DNA of 64,000 nt from Pegea sp. RAD2-039 (Eukaryota; Chordata; Thaliacea; Salpida; Salpidae), in the NCBI GenBank assembly GCA_034620365.1, contig JAQGEQ010000072.1, positions 1 to 64,000 on the forward strand, read 5' to 3'. The notes beneath the pieces are model-generated. The model saw only the letters and a program-made list of their open reading frames with translations, made no database searches and was not told where the DNA came from. Positions within the stretch are counted from its first letter, which is position 1; each line of letters starts with the position of its first letter. Below, one piece after another: positions 37,701-51,830 of the stretch. Both the position numbers and the translations under genes were made by a program.

Positions 37701-40700
37701 TGAATGATCAGGTTGACAAGACATTCGTTGAAGTTTACCTGAGGAAACAATTTCGATTTTAATACTAATATTTCAAAAACAAAAGAAGTTATGATTTCAT
37801 TATTTCCTAGAAATAAATTTAAATGTTTTCGGTAAATGTCTCACCGCATGAGCATTGAAGATAATCATTGCAATCTCCAGGAATAGGGAAAGTGATGTTG
37901 CTGAGAGGTCTTCCACAATCATCAACACATTCTGGATCTGAAAATTTCAACAATTTGTAATCAAATTATATTTCTTAAAAACTGAAATGGGTAATTTCAA
38001 TTTGAAATATTCAATTATTACAAAGAATAAACAATAAAAGTAATTAACCGTAGCATCCACAATGTCCTCCACAGGTAGGATAACATCCAGGAACTTCCCA
38101 CATTGGTACACATTGACCTTGTTCTGGGCTGAAAGCAAAGTCAGGATTGCATTCTCTGATGACTAATTCTCCTAAAAATCAAAATATCAATAAGTTATTA
38201 CTAGAATTTTCATTTCACTAAAAATTTAGTGAACAAAACGTAACCTTGTATACATTGCTGATAATGAGTGCAATTGTCCTCAAGTGGGAATGGATCACCA
38301 CAAAGTGGTTCTCCGTTAGATCCATGACAGATATCTAATAAAGGAATCAGTTTAAAATCTGATAAAACAATCTCATTTCTTTCTACTTACCAATTGGTCC
38401 ACAGCCACAACCTGGAACAGTCCATTCAAAGTCACATGTACCAGTCTCAGGGTTAAATGTTAAGCCATCAGGGCAACATTCTGTTCTCAAATGTCCTGTT
38501 GATACATCCTGTTTAATCATTTCATACTTTTTGAAAATTTACTTTTATATAGAATTCTTTTTAACATTTTTTTAAACATCAAAGAAGCTTTACTAACCAC
38601 ATGAACATTGATAGAAGCAATTACAATCTCCTTGTATTTGGAATGGTTTTGTACTTATTGGTTGACCATATCTATCACAGCATGGGCCGTCTGAAAATTG
38701 TAGAAATTATCAAGTGAAATTAAGAAATAATCAATTATACGAAACATACCACAAGTATTTCCTCCACATTTAGGAACTGAGCTTAAAACTCCTGAAAATA
38801 TTGAAATTGTTTGTTAAAATTCAATGAAAGTTTCTTCAAAACATTTTCAACCCACCAGCACCACATTGGAAAAACTGTCCAAGTTCTTCAAATGGATCTG
38901 TGCTTTTTGGTCGGCCATCTGATTCTACACATTTTGGATCTAGAAAACAACAAGCAAGTTATTCAGACATTTATACAATCAATTGTTTAGTAGTCTATTG
39001 TAGATAGCTAATGTTAGAAGTGTTAATAATTAGATAGTTCTTCTAACTGATCAATACACCTATCAAGTTTTCAAAAAGAACATTAAGACAAAATGAAACA
39101 AAGAACTACTTTTAAAAAAACTCTTTTTACACTGAAGAATTAAACATTTAAATGATAAAATTCAAATTAACTTTAAGTTTAATTAGCTAAACAAAAGTAT
39201 CGAGTTCTAATCGACAACGAGCTTTTTGAAAGCTGAACAGTTTGATAAGATATCTGAATCATAGAACTAATTGTAATTACTTGATCGACAGTGTGTTGGG
39301 TCATAGCATCCAGGTACGTTGTATGGCCAATCACAAACTCCCAATTTTGGATTAAAAGCTGTTCCTTGAGCGCAAGACTTTGTGTAAAGAATTCCTAAAT
39401 TTAATTGAATTTTCTCATTCATAATCTTTAACTTTGTAATGTTCAAACAAACCTGCCCCACATTGATAGAAATGGGTACAATCGCCTGGCTTCTCAAATG
39501 GTCCAGTACTCAAAGGTTTTCCATTAGAATCGTGGCATTCATCTTAATAGAAAAGCAAAAAGGTTAAAATCTAATCAGCTGAAAATACAAAGATTCAATT
39601 ATTTTATCTTTTTTGATTGAAATCGAAATAACGTTTTCGAAAAATTATCCGAAAAGTCAAACAAAACTTGTTTTGATCTTGAAAACTCGCACAAAAGCTC
39701 ACCTGGTGGTGCATGGCATCCTCCATTGCATCCACATCCTGGTACTAAGTAGTCAGGTACACAGTGTCCACAGTCAGGATCAAAAGCTTGACCATTTGGA
39801 CATTTAAATTCCAACAATTTTCCTTAAAAGTTGAAAATTGTCATCAACTTTTGTCTTTTATGATAACAACATTTTGTGAAATCTTATTTGTAACAAATTT
39901 AAACAACAATTTAATTTGCTTGTTTCAACTTACCATTACAACATTGATAGTAAGTACAACAGTCTGATGGTTCGTCAAATGGTTCTTTGTCAATTGGTTC
40001 ACCATTGCATCCAACACATTCATCATCTTCAAATAATTCAACAAAATAATTAAACTGATTTTGCTAATTGACGGTTTTCAAAGCAAATATTATTTTGAAA
40101 TATTTCTTAACAAAAATAAACTCAGTTACCGTAAGGTGATTCACAAATATTTCCATTATCACATCCACACCCACATCCTGGAACTCTCCAAGAATCAACA
40201 CAACATTCATATTCAGGACTGAATGATTCTCCTTCTTTGCATCTCATCACTTCCAAGTACCCTGTATTTTACGAAAAATTACTTATAGTTTAGCTGAAAT
40301 AGTTTTGTTTTAATTATTTGTAGAAACTTTTCAAAGTTTTTTGTCATAGCAAAGAAACCAAAGCAACGTTAGATAGTTCATTTTTAATTTTGTAGAAACT
40401 AAAAGTTCATTTTTTAAATGCAATGCTTAGAAATAGTTAAACAAATCAGCTATTTGTAAAATCAAACTTTATTTAATTGAAGTTTTAAATATCTTACAAT
40501 TCATAAAAAGCTTTTACTGAATAGAAATCTGATTTTTAAAAGTAGTTATCTGACCATTAACACATTGGTAGTACAAGTTGCAATCTCCAGGCTTTTCAAA
40601 AGGTCCTTCACAAGTTGGGTTTCCATAGCAGTCTACACATTCTGGATCTTGTATAACAACAGTTTAGATTTGAATTTTCACTTTATAAAATCATCTCAAT

Positions 40701-43700
40701 CATCTAACTAACCATAGTGTGGGTCTTCAACATCACATCCACAATCTGGTACATTATTAGGGCAATCACACAAACCAGTGTTTGGATTAAATACAGTTCC
40801 ATCAGGACAGCAAATCTCTTGAACATTTCCTGTGAAACATTTTATTTTGATAAATCAATTTCTCAATAAGAAATTTGTCTTCATTATGTTTACAGCAGCT
40901 TATCTTATGCATCTTTAATAAGATTTGAAAATTGATTTTTATTAGAACTTATGTGATAAAAAGTAAATTAGCGTGAAACTGAAACCTACCTGAATTGCAT
41001 CTTTGGTAGTGAGTACAATTTCCGCTAATTGCAAAAGGTCCAGTTGTTTTTGGAATACCATTGGCGAGAGTACAAGGTCCTTTAAATAATATTCAAATTT
41101 TTATCGAGTAAATACAAACTTTCTTATATTATTTATAAGAATCAGTCCCATATCTCAACATGAAGATTCTTTTAATCAATAAACTTATTTCACACCATGA
41201 TGGTTTTCACCACATCCGGGAACATTGTAAGGCCAATCACAATGTCCAATAGCTGGATTGAAAGCATATCCAGGAGGACATTCAGAAGTTTTCAAGATTC
41301 CTGGTGAAATCAAGATATAAAATCTAATAAATAAATGGCTTACAACTAATTGTAATTACCAGCAGTGCATTGGTAGAAATGACTACAATCTCCGGGCTTC
41401 TCAAATGGACCAGTACTGATTGGTCGTCCATTAGCATCATGACATTGATCTAAAGTTATTTAATATGGAGTCAAAATTGTTTTTCATTATTGAAGTACAA
41501 AGAAAGTTTATATATTTTTCCGATAAGATCTTCAAAACCCAGAAGAGCTAATCACCTCTGCATCCAGGATCTTGACCTCCGCAACCAGGGACATTGTAGG
41601 GCCAGTCACAAATTCCTATGAGAGGGTTGAAAGCAGTTCCAGGTGCACAAGGCATTGTATATAAGATTCCTTAAACAATATTAGAAATAGCTTTCAGTTA
41701 CTATTTTGTTTAATCAAAAATCTTCTCAACTTAAAACTTTACTGAATTCTGCAATTGAGTTTATTCGTATATAAAATTCTGATGACTCGTTTCAGCATAA
41801 GTTAATTTTTTATGGAAAATATTTTGTAAATTATTTGAAAGTTTAAACTTCCACTTAATTGTTTGATAAACCCACCTGCCGCACATTGGTAGAAGTTATT
41901 GCAATCTCCGGGTTTCTCAAATGGATCACCACTAATAGGATAACCATTTTGTCCCAAACAACGATCTTCAAGTTACAAAAGATTATGTGTCAATAGAAGC
42001 TACAAAGTTCGTAATTCTAAATATTTTTTATAATTAGATCATCTCTATTAGAAGTATATAGATTCATAAGATTAGTACAAGTACTTTTTCAACACAATTT
42101 TGTTAAATAAATATCTTTTCCTCATTAAAAAATACTTTTAATTCATATAAATAAAAATTATAAAACATCACTAGTAATCAAATTTATAAAAACCTGATTA
42201 ATATTATAAATAATTACTTATTGTTTATATATATATTTAATTATTTAACAAATTGTACAAAATCAAATATTATTACTCCATCATTTATAGATTATTTATT
42301 TTTCAAATAATTCAAAAGTTATAATCAAAAATAATAATATTAAAAGTTTTTAATTTCTTCTAATTTTAGTTTTTAAATAACATTTTTGATAAAACATAAA
42401 ACAATAAAATGAAAATATTTGATCTACTTTTGACCATTCATTTGATGAAGCTAGATATAATTAAATAAATTTGAAACACTAACTGTTGGTTTTTGATTTT
42501 GAGTAACAATTTCCACATCCAGGAACATTGTAAGGCCAGTCACAGACTCCAAGAGCTGGATTGAAAGCAGTTCCAGGTGCACAAGGCATTGTGTATAGGA
42601 TTCCTGAAACATTTTATCGTTAAACTTTTTCTATTTAAACAGTCATGAAAAGTATTCATTTTATTTTTTATTTAGGAAATATAATGAACGAAAAGTATAT
42701 TAAAAAGGAGAACATACCTGCTCCACATTGATAGAAATGGGTGCAGTCTCCAGGCTTCTCAAAAGGTGCTGTACTCAAAGGTCTTCCATAATGATCATGA
42801 CATACATCTGTAAAGATTAATTTATAAATTGAATATTTTCAATAAATTGAAGTTATCTTAATTCACAATCAGCATTTAAAGCTAAAAAGTAAAATTATCT
42901 TCTAAAGTTAAGATTATTTTTGAAACAAACTGATATGTCATAATGATAAAATCAATTTTCTTTTAACTATCATCTAGCTAATCTTACCTCTTTCTACACC
43001 AGTACAATTATCTCCTGCACCACAACCTACAACATTTTCTGGGCAATCACAGGCAGCAGTTTCAGGATTAAAAACTAAATCATCAGGACATTCACCAATC
43101 ACAAGTTCTCCTATAAAAACAGAACAACAAGTTATAATTTCTATTTAAGTGAATTGATCACAAATAAACTGACCTCCTGTACATTGCTTATAATGTTTGC
43201 AATCACCAGGAATTGCTTCTGGACATGAACTAATTGGTCTTCCGTTTGAGTCTTGACACTCTCTATCTGTTTATTCAGGTGTAAAGATAAATGATTAACA
43301 TCACGTAGATAAATAGTGTTTATGTAAATACAGAATAAAATAATTTATTATTATTTTAAAAAACAACCAGAGATATTTCAATCATTATAGTAAGCTACCA
43401 ATTTAATTTTTGTGTTTTTAAACAAAGACCATTTTGTATTTCAAGTAGTATTATATAAAACAAGTATATAGTTTTCACAAATTTAATTTAGAATTTAAAA
43501 AAGTAAAGTTTTAATTTTTTAATTTCTATTTTATAATCGAAGTTTGCATTTACCATGAGAGCATCCACAATCTCCTCCACATCCAGGAACATTATAGGGC
43601 CAGTCACAGACTCCTAAAGCTGGATTGAAAGCTGTTCCAGTAGGACATGACATTGTGTATAAAGTACCTTGAAAATATTATTTATTTTTAGTTGTAAATT

Positions 43701-45054
43701 TGGAAAAGAATTTGTCAACGTACCACAACCACATTGATAGAAATGTTCGCAGTCTCCAGGTTTCTCAAATGGTGGTCCACTGATTGGGTTTCCATTGTGG
43801 TCAGAGCATTGGTGATCTGAAACCAAATCTTGTTTAAACTCAATTACAAAATTAATCAAGCTTCATTTTACAGTTTGAAATCAATTTAATAAAGTTGAAT
43901 ATTATTAAATATTAAAACCACTGATATCAATCATTCTCATAAAAGATTATTTAAGATTTACCACATGGAGGTTTGTTTCCACCGTGACCACCTCCACTGC
44001 TTCCTCCACTGCTTCCTCCGCTGCTTCCTCCACCACATCCAGGGACATTGTAAGGCCAGTCACAGACTCCAAGAGCTGGATTGAAAGCAGTTCCAGGTGC
44101 ACAAGGCATTGTGTACAAGATTCCTGAAACAATTTTTATTTCAGTATCACACAATAAATTTCAAATTGCTAATTTTCGACAAAAGCTTTGAAGAAAGTAG
44201 TTTTAAAATTAAAAAAAAAATAGTTGTGATTACATAGAAATAAATTTAATTTAAACTTTATAAAACCAGCTTTTAAGAAATTAATTACTTTAAATATTTT
44301 TTTGTCACAATTCAAAATATTTCTAAAACGATTCTAATTAAGTTAATAATTTTTATTTCTACCTGCACCACATTGGTAAAAATTGAAACAATCTCCTGGT
44401 TTTTCGAATGGTCCTGTACTTATAGGCTCACCGTGTGATCCTCTACATGAAGGAACTGCAATTTTTAAAACAAATTATATAAATAAAATTCAAATAGATG
44501 AAATATAATTTGTAAATTATTAAATATATATTTGAAAACTTTACCTGATCTAGTCGATCGTTTCACTTCTTGTTCCTCTTTCTAAAAGTATAAAATGTTT
44601 TATCATTAGTTTATGAACACTTTTTTCAATTAATCAAAAGTATTATTAGAAATAAGCTTTTGTTGTTTTTAGATTTTTATTTTTAGGAATAATTCTGAAT
44701 CAGTTTTATCTTAAGTTGTAAAAAACTCACTTCTACTAATCACGATAAAATAATAAAGTAATATTAGTAGCTTGAAATAATTTAACTTTTTTATAGTAGA
44801 TCATAAAAATATTGAACGATTATTATGATTGCACTAACAGAACAAGTATTTTTAACCTAACTATTTATAAAAGGTAGAACTTTTAGGCATAAAGTCTTAA
44901 GTAGCTTAAGATAAACTAAAATAAGTTTTATCTATCTACAAGATAAACATCAGGTTAGTTAAAACTTTTAAAATCTTACCTCAATAATAAAAGATTGAAC
45001 AACGAAAATGTTGATCAGCAGAAGAGCAAAAAACACTCTTTTGTTGGATATCAT
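34755..45054 (-). CDS. Secreted protein of 21 CBM14 (peritrophin-A) chitin-binding modules, complete copy
   Basis: A secreted matrix protein expected to bind chitin outside the cell (gut lining, eggshell or cuticle). I infer 44 exons and about 1472 aa. Exon 1 (44980-45054) encodes a signal peptide ([20 protein letters not shown]). Exon 2 (44545-44581) adds a basic KR site. Exons 3-18: 44363-44455, 43962-44123, 43724-43816, 43554-43667, 43174-43266, 42988-43110, 42718-42807, 42484-42603, 41876-41965, 41556-41669, 41360-41449, 41196-41300, 40990-41079, 40713-40829, 40555-40647, 40130-40261. Later exons mirror those of 480-5751. Each module is two exons, cut after the third Cys (FYQCGAG / ILYTMPC), and all introns but the first are phase 1. 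Module 1 carries a Gly-Ser linker. Module 11 is reduced and has lost cysteines. Modules 9 and 12-18 have extra Cys, including CC pairs. The exact in vivo role is unknown. Confidence 0.9.
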
Positions 45055-45125
45055 TTTTAAATCTTACCAGAACACTATCAAGTAATTCTAATACGATTAG
45101 TGAAGATAGTGATACTGGTATGGTG

Positions 45126-45133
45126 TATATATA
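45126..45133 (-). promoter_or_regulatory. Likely TATA box of the chitin-binding gene
   Basis: TATATATA on the minus strand, 72 bases before the start codon, leaving room for a transcription start about 30 bases downstream and a short leader. Position and sequence fit a core promoter; there is no direct proof. Confidence 0.5.
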
Positions 45134-48100
45134 GTTTTTAGTGAAGCCACAAACAAATTTCCAAGAATTTTTAATCACATAAAAAACCTATATCCGATTA
45201 AATGACAATTGTAAATACAAATACAATTATATTAGCCATAAATTATATTATTTGAATAATTATTTAACTTTCATGCAATTGTTTAAGAACTATAAATCTT
45301 TCTATTTTAGCTTCACTTTATTATAGTTTTTATCAATAATTTTATTAAATGATTTATTTTTTATTCGTCTAAAATTTATCTTGTGTCAATAACCAACCAA
45401 TCATAATATGAAATAAGTTCAAATATGTTCTGTTACATAATTAAATCGTTGAATCAATTTCGACCGATTTTAATTTGAACATTTTCTAGTTTACTTCAAA
45501 TGATTTATTTACTTTTTAAATGTTTACATTGTAGTTTGATTAAGTGCAAATAATAATCAATGTAAATGCAAAATAAGAGTAAGTAAGTTTAGTTGTATAA
45601 ATCATTTTATTTAAACTTTAATATTATTAAATTGTCACCAACTTGTTATTGGCTGATTCAATAAATTATGCAAAGTTCTTGCTAACAACTTCTAATTTAT
45701 GAGTTGATTATTTATATGAAGTAAAAATATTCAATTTTAATTAATATTAGGTTAACGAAGGTTATTCATTTGAAAAAACGATTTATGAGTTTACTGGAAA
45801 TGTACTAACATTATGAATAAGAGATTGGTTTCAACTGATACTGATATATCGAACAGAAACATTGATTTTAAACATATTTTAAAAGTAATTTGAAGGTGTG
45901 TATATCACTAAAAACTTAACTGTTAATACCAAATTTGCGAAATGAAATTCATTAAAGTTGCTGTATTCAAAACTTCATTATTTAATGTTCCTATCAAACT
46001 ATTGTTATCTAAATTTATTACTTTTGATTGAAAATATTAAATTCTGATGAGTTTCACTTTGAGAAAACTGACAAAAAACCAGCGCTTATAACTAGAAAAT
46101 TTGTTAATATTCATTTTAACTAAAAAAACAGGATTAAAAGACATCAGATCACCCAGAAATAAGTGCTTCTGGATTATTAAAAAAATTTGGAAGTTAAAGT
46201 CAGTTTTCATGATTTGGAGTTTAAGTAAACAAAATTTGTGTCCAATATTTGTTCAACTTAATTTGAAATGTTTTACAAGTTGCATTTAGCAAAACAAACA
46301 ATATTTTTGCACGTGGTTAAGTAAATATCAGAATACTTCGCTCTTCGTAAAACAAATTAAGTTATTTACTTAAAAGTGAAATCAAATTTGAACTAATTTT
46401 TTTTACTATTTCAAAAGATGTTAAAAACTATTTTTGAAAATTAGTAGTTTAGCCAAAATTACCAATATATTAAAATCTTTCTCATTTGTTTAAATTAATT
46501 AAACTTTTTTGCTTCTATCTTTTTGAGGTTGGATGTTTATTGTATATGTTTTAACTAATTTCCAAAAATTTGAATTAATACAAATCACTTCTAAATTCTT
46601 TACAACATTTAATTGTAAGATTTTATTCAAGTTGTAATTCGTCGAGTTTAAATTTATGTAAATGTTTATCTATAAATTCATTTGTAAACATTAAAAATTT
46701 TTATTAAAAAGTATTTTAAACATATAAACAAAAACTTTGGTTTGTAATATCATCAATGGTGGTTAAAACTCAACTTATAGAACCAAATATTAAAAAATTT
46801 GTTGCAGGCGATTTATCATTTTGACTTCCAAATCTCCTCAACATAAATTAAATGAAATTTTACAGAAAATATATGTAATGGTGATTAAGAGTGATTATAG
46901 ATTATCTTGTAAAGTATCTCACATAATTGTAATTTAGATTTTATAAAATTTAATTAAATGTTTTCTATTCTAGTTTATCTGTTAGCTCCATCTTCTTTGT
47001 CACAAAAACTTCTTTAAGTTGACTACATCTAAAGTTGATTGCTTCATATTCTTATTAGCAACAGTTTTTTCTAAAATAGTTTTTTAATGAAATATTCTTG
47101 TAACTAAAAACAATATTATCGAATAATATTTTAAAAATTTGTTTAAGCTGCTCAAATAAAATTGTTAAACTAAATATTAAATTAATATACTTTTGAAAGT
47201 TTAATTTTACTCGATTATAAAATTTGTAAAATATTATACAAAAAAAATTATATATTTCATATACAATTTATTATTTTTATACTTTTATTTTGGTTATTCA
47301 TTTATTTCAATAAATACGAAGGAGGTTGCCTGAAGAGAGAACCTCTCGCTAACACAAATTCTCACAAATGAAAATACAGGATTTGTTTGTCGTCCAGAAA
47401 CTCTTGGATAACTTTTTATTCAAATCAGTTACTTCCTTGATTTCAAATAAACAATTATTTGAAGATTGAATTTATTCTCTCAAAAGTTACATGAAGAATG
47501 ATAAAGTAAATCTTATCGATAAAAAATACATCGACATTCGTATCTTAACAATTGAAAGTCGAATTGATTTATTTGAAATTAATAAATTTCTAGGAAGCTT
47601 CAATCAGTTACAATTTTCAAACCAGATGAATCTGTCATAACAGAAAAGTATCTTTATATTATTATATTCAAGTTGTATAAAAAGATTTTTTTTTTAATTA
47701 TAAACATCAAATTTCATCAAAATCTATCTTTATATTTCAAATTAAGTTAGAAAATTAAGATTCAGATAATTTCTTCATCTTCTTCACTTATTTTGTACTT
47801 TTTCACTCAAAATTTATTTTTATTAATATATTTACATTATTCCTATGTCTTATATGTTAATTATGTTATGCTGTGGTTTTTATGACTTGTCATTGTCTTT
47901 CTGCAATCATATTATTTTGTGTCCACTATAAGAGTTCTAAAAGTAAATTTCTGCAGCCATTCGTTGAACAAAATCAATTTGAAGCTTTCATAGATTTAGT
48001 GACTAGATACTAATATAACGAAGAACTTGCTGCGTCAAAACTAAATTTTTGCTTCTGCTAAAAAAAAGCAAAATAATTATGTACTTGATAGAATTTGAAG

Positions 48101-48927
48101 TTATAATGATTAACTGTAACATATAGACTTATTTGGCTATGAGTTAAGATACAATTAATAAAATCAAGTTTGAATATTTACAAAGCAATTTTTTGAAAAA
48201 TACAACTGACAGAAAATGAAAAAAATTAACAAGTTAAAGTACAGAGAGAAGGGCCAACTAAAAAGTATAAAGAAATATTTATTAGTTTTAAATTTGTTGC
48301 TTGTCACACTGAAGATGCTTTTCTATAAAGAGTATCTAGTTACCAAACAAATTTTCAATTTTTGTCGGTCGACTTCTTTCTAAACCTTAACTACGAAAGG
48401 GTTAGTTGACCCTAATGTTCTATTTTGGTGTTTTTTGATCTTGGCATTGTAGCATGTTTTAATTAAATAGTATTTCTGATTTCTAATTTACATCATCTAA
48501 TTGACATCCAACATACTTTTAGTTTAACCCACATATCACTCATCAAAACTTCATGTGATGGAAAAGTAAATTTTGTGACTAGAATGGAAATGCTGATGTT
48601 ATTAGCAACAAATCTAAGTTAGTGAAGAGTATATAAGAGAAGAAGACACTTCTATTTAGCGGTTGATGTTTTACAGAAGATTAAATACGAAAATAAAATT
48701 TGCCATCAACAATTACAACTTCATCAGAAAAAAATGAATTTCAGCTTAAAGATACTTTTATTGATATCATATGAGACTTACAAACTCTCAAAACATTCAG
48801 ATGAATAAAACAAATTGAACTTTACAAATTGAAGTAAATAACAAATATTCTTACCATCGTGTGAATGAATTCAACTTTTTAAAGTATAAAAACCATTAAT
48901 TAAAAAAGAGTTTTAAGAAAGTTGAAA
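45134..48927. other. AT-rich stretch without recognised genes
   Basis: About 3.8 kb. Only short frames without domains are seen (for example 46101-46289, plus). Upstream control elements of the chitin-binding gene may lie at the left end. Confidence 0.5.
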
Positions 48928-48993
48928 CTAGTTTGTTGAAATGTAATAACTCAACAGAAATCAGTGATATTTTTCGAAGACATTTTCTCTCAA
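48928..48993 (+). repeat. 66-bp direct repeat, copy 1
   Basis: Begins CTAGTTTGTTGAAATG and ends TTTTCTCTCAA. It recurs at 51831-51896 with about two mismatches. Possibly part of an old dispersed element; no family recognised. Confidence 0.85.
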
Positions 48994-51830
48994 TATGAAG
49001 ACATACTGAAAAAAAGTTCTTTCAATTTGCATTTTGAATTGATTTATCACAAACTCACCAACCAAAAGTGTTAATATCTAAACAGTTTCAATCTTTATTC
49101 CTTGATTTCTTCTCGGTGTGTCTTTTACTTCCTTTCATCATCTGTTTGATTTCAAATATCGAAGTAATGATGTCACCGTACTTGTTGAAACATCGAAACC
49201 TTTTCCACCAAACATTTTTATATTTCTACATAAAAAAAATAACCTTTTACCCAAAAATTGTTTCAAAACAAACTTTTATCGGTTTTTAATAAACGAGAAC
49301 GTACAAAGCTGATCTTTAAAAACTTCTCATCTGCGGAGTCAGATCTTTCAAGATCTTCAGATCGAACAGCAGAAGCAATCTCTTCAATCGTTTGATTAAT
49401 TCAAAAAGAATTTTTTACTTTTTTAATAAACTTTAATCTTTCCAAGATCACGTTTATTAACATCAGAACAGATTCAGTTTGAAATTAATCTTTTAATGAT
49501 ATCCTCTGCACAAAGACATTCGAGTTTGTAACAATTGAAACGCACGAATTTTTCGGCTCTTCAAAAGCTTTCTGAAAATGTAATAAAGATAAATTTGGGG
49601 ACAAAAAGAAGATTAAAGCTGAGAAAATGTGTGAAAGATCACTACAAGGACTTCTACAGATTTGAATGAAGTTGCTGGATGCTGTGGATTATCTCAAATA
49701 TCATCTGAAATTATTGATCCAAAGATGTTGGAACAGAGACAAGATTTAATCAATAATAATAAAGATCGACTTCTTTGCCTTTAATCGTAGATTGGATGCA
49801 GAAGAATCCATGGCAACGACAGACGTCATCTGAGATTAGCAAAAGATCATCTTTACCGGAGTTCTTTTCTCTATCTAGAAAAAAAATGTAAAAAAAGAAT
49901 CTGAAGATGTGAGATGTTTGAAGAAGTTTTAGAATTGAAGTGATGGAGATGAAGACTCACTTGGCATCAAGGACCTACTTCATAGACTCAACTTCCTATT
50001 TTCATCTTTAAATCATTTTTTATCAGCGAGTAACTTTTCTATTTTTATCAGAAAACTGAAATTCAAGAACTTTTGTTAATTTCAGTAAATGTTGGAACTT
50101 CAATATTCTTTGAGTCATTTCAAAGACTTATTAAGAAGAGAAGCAAATATCCTAATCCTCATCAAATCAGCTTTTACAGAAGCCTTAAGATCAAGTATCA
50201 TGATAATTCAACTTTTGAAATTTTTCTAATTTGTGTTCGGTTAAGATAAACCCTTTTTTTCGTTGCGCAGATATTAAGTTAGATTACTAGGAGTGAAAAC
50301 AGCTTGTAACTCAGTGTACCTTGTTTAATCTTTTTGAATAATTTATCTTTAAACATTAATATAAACAACCGCAAGGTGTCGCTGTTAATCTATAAAATTG
50401 TTTATAAATATCAGGTGAGTTGTAATTAAGTAAATATCAATTAAATAAGTTTTCTTTCCTCATTATATTTCGAAAAAACTTCCAGAGATTTTTACATAAT
50501 TTTGTAAAAAGGTATTTTCTAATCAGTTACTTGCCTCCAATAAAAGTTCTTTTTTTCTGGAGTCGAATTTGTTTGGCGAAAAAGAATTCAAAAATTGAGG
50601 TTTTGGTCAATTAATATTTTGGTTCAGAGCTTTTGAAAAGTTCTGAAAAATTCGTCTTCAGAATGAAAATAAGAACTTTTGAAATAGATGAGAGACTACT
50701 AAGTCAGAATTAAATCAATTTCGGTAAGTTTGTAGATCTTTAAAAAGTTTTGAGGACACTTAAAGAACGAGGAGGCTGAAGATAGAGATATAAAACCATT
50801 TTAAGATGCTGAGACATCTTCAGATCTTAGAGAATGTCTCAGAAGATTTGTTGAAAAGTCTAAATAGCTGAATTGATGTTTCTACTTTAACTGAAATCTT
50901 TTCATCCAATTCTTTTACTTCGTCTCATCTACTTCAAAAGTATTAAGAGAAGTTGACATGATTCTCGTTCTCAATTCATCAGCTCCTTGAGATTTAAACA
51001 TCTAAAAACTTCCAATGACATTCAACTAAAAAATATTTGAAAAAGAAATTATTGACTTCTTTTACATCTTAGTAATATAAAATATATTTCGAGAAACACA
51101 AATTACTCGACCACACAAAAGCCACGACAAGAATCACTAATCTTGTGTGCCAGGTCTCGACCCACGTTGCCACTGTCCAAGGTCACTGGACCGTTTCACA
51201 ACAAGTAAGTAAAAGCTGGCGGCTAAAAATTGATATAAAAGGCGGGAACGATGTTTAGATCAACTGTAGGATAAAGATAAGGAAACCAAGCTGACCATGT
51301 GCTATCATATAATGTGTCATAGAACCGTGTCAAAAAAAGTAATTGGTAATCATATACCATTTGCAATTACTGTCTAAAAAAGTATTTCAAACAGAAGTTG
51401 GAAATATTGATGTGAAAATGACCCCTTATGTATAAGTATCATGTTACCTTTCACACAAATTAGTAAAAAGCTAAAAAAATACAGCAAGTAAACCTCTAGA
51501 AGTATTACTTTGTATAAAAAATCCGAACTTTTCGACCATAATGTGAAAGGAAAGAATAAATTTGTAACTTTACAGTTGAATGACTATCTAACCTGATACA
51601 GTAGTATTTGTGTTTCATCAAAGAGGAAAACAGAATTAGATATAAGAATAGATGAAGAATTTTTAAACTGATAATTTACTTAAAAGATGAAAATATTCCT
51701 GAATATTCCAACAAGGAAAGAATTTGATACAAATAAACATGAGGTAAGTTGATTTGAGTTTCAGTAACCTTTGTTAACAAGTCAATAAAGAGAAAGTTAG
51801 AGGCACTCAAGTAGATACGTAAGCAGCAAA
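48994..51830. other. Gene-poor stretch with slightly GC-richer relics
   Basis: Segments around 49320-50220 and 50640-50960 look less A/T-biased than their surroundings and have short broken frames, as expected of decayed coding DNA. No protein family could be named. A 17-base match to the 13-bp minisatellite unit lies at 51171-51187. Confidence 0.4.

Larger units (their letters stand above)
29258..40496 (-). repeat. Right arm of the large inverted repeat
   Basis: Reverse complement of 1-12316. The visible match to the left arm ends at 40496 only because the left arm leaves the window there. The gene in this arm continues to 45054, so the duplicated segment may be longer. The arm is about 1.1 kb shorter than its partner, all of it in the two minisatellites. 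Confidence 0.95.

Noticed and set aside
47324-47345. Hairpin GAGGTT/AACCTC
   Set aside because: A six-base stem with a 12-base loop is expected by chance in DNA of this length; no terminator or RNA gene context.
49616-49760. Kinase-like phrase LLDAVDYLK in a short frame
   Set aside because: Only a few residues resemble a kinase helix; the expected catalytic loop does not follow in any frame.
51110-51250. GC-richer patch resembling a tRNA T-arm
   Set aside because: No acceptor stem or anticodon arm could be folded around it on either strand.
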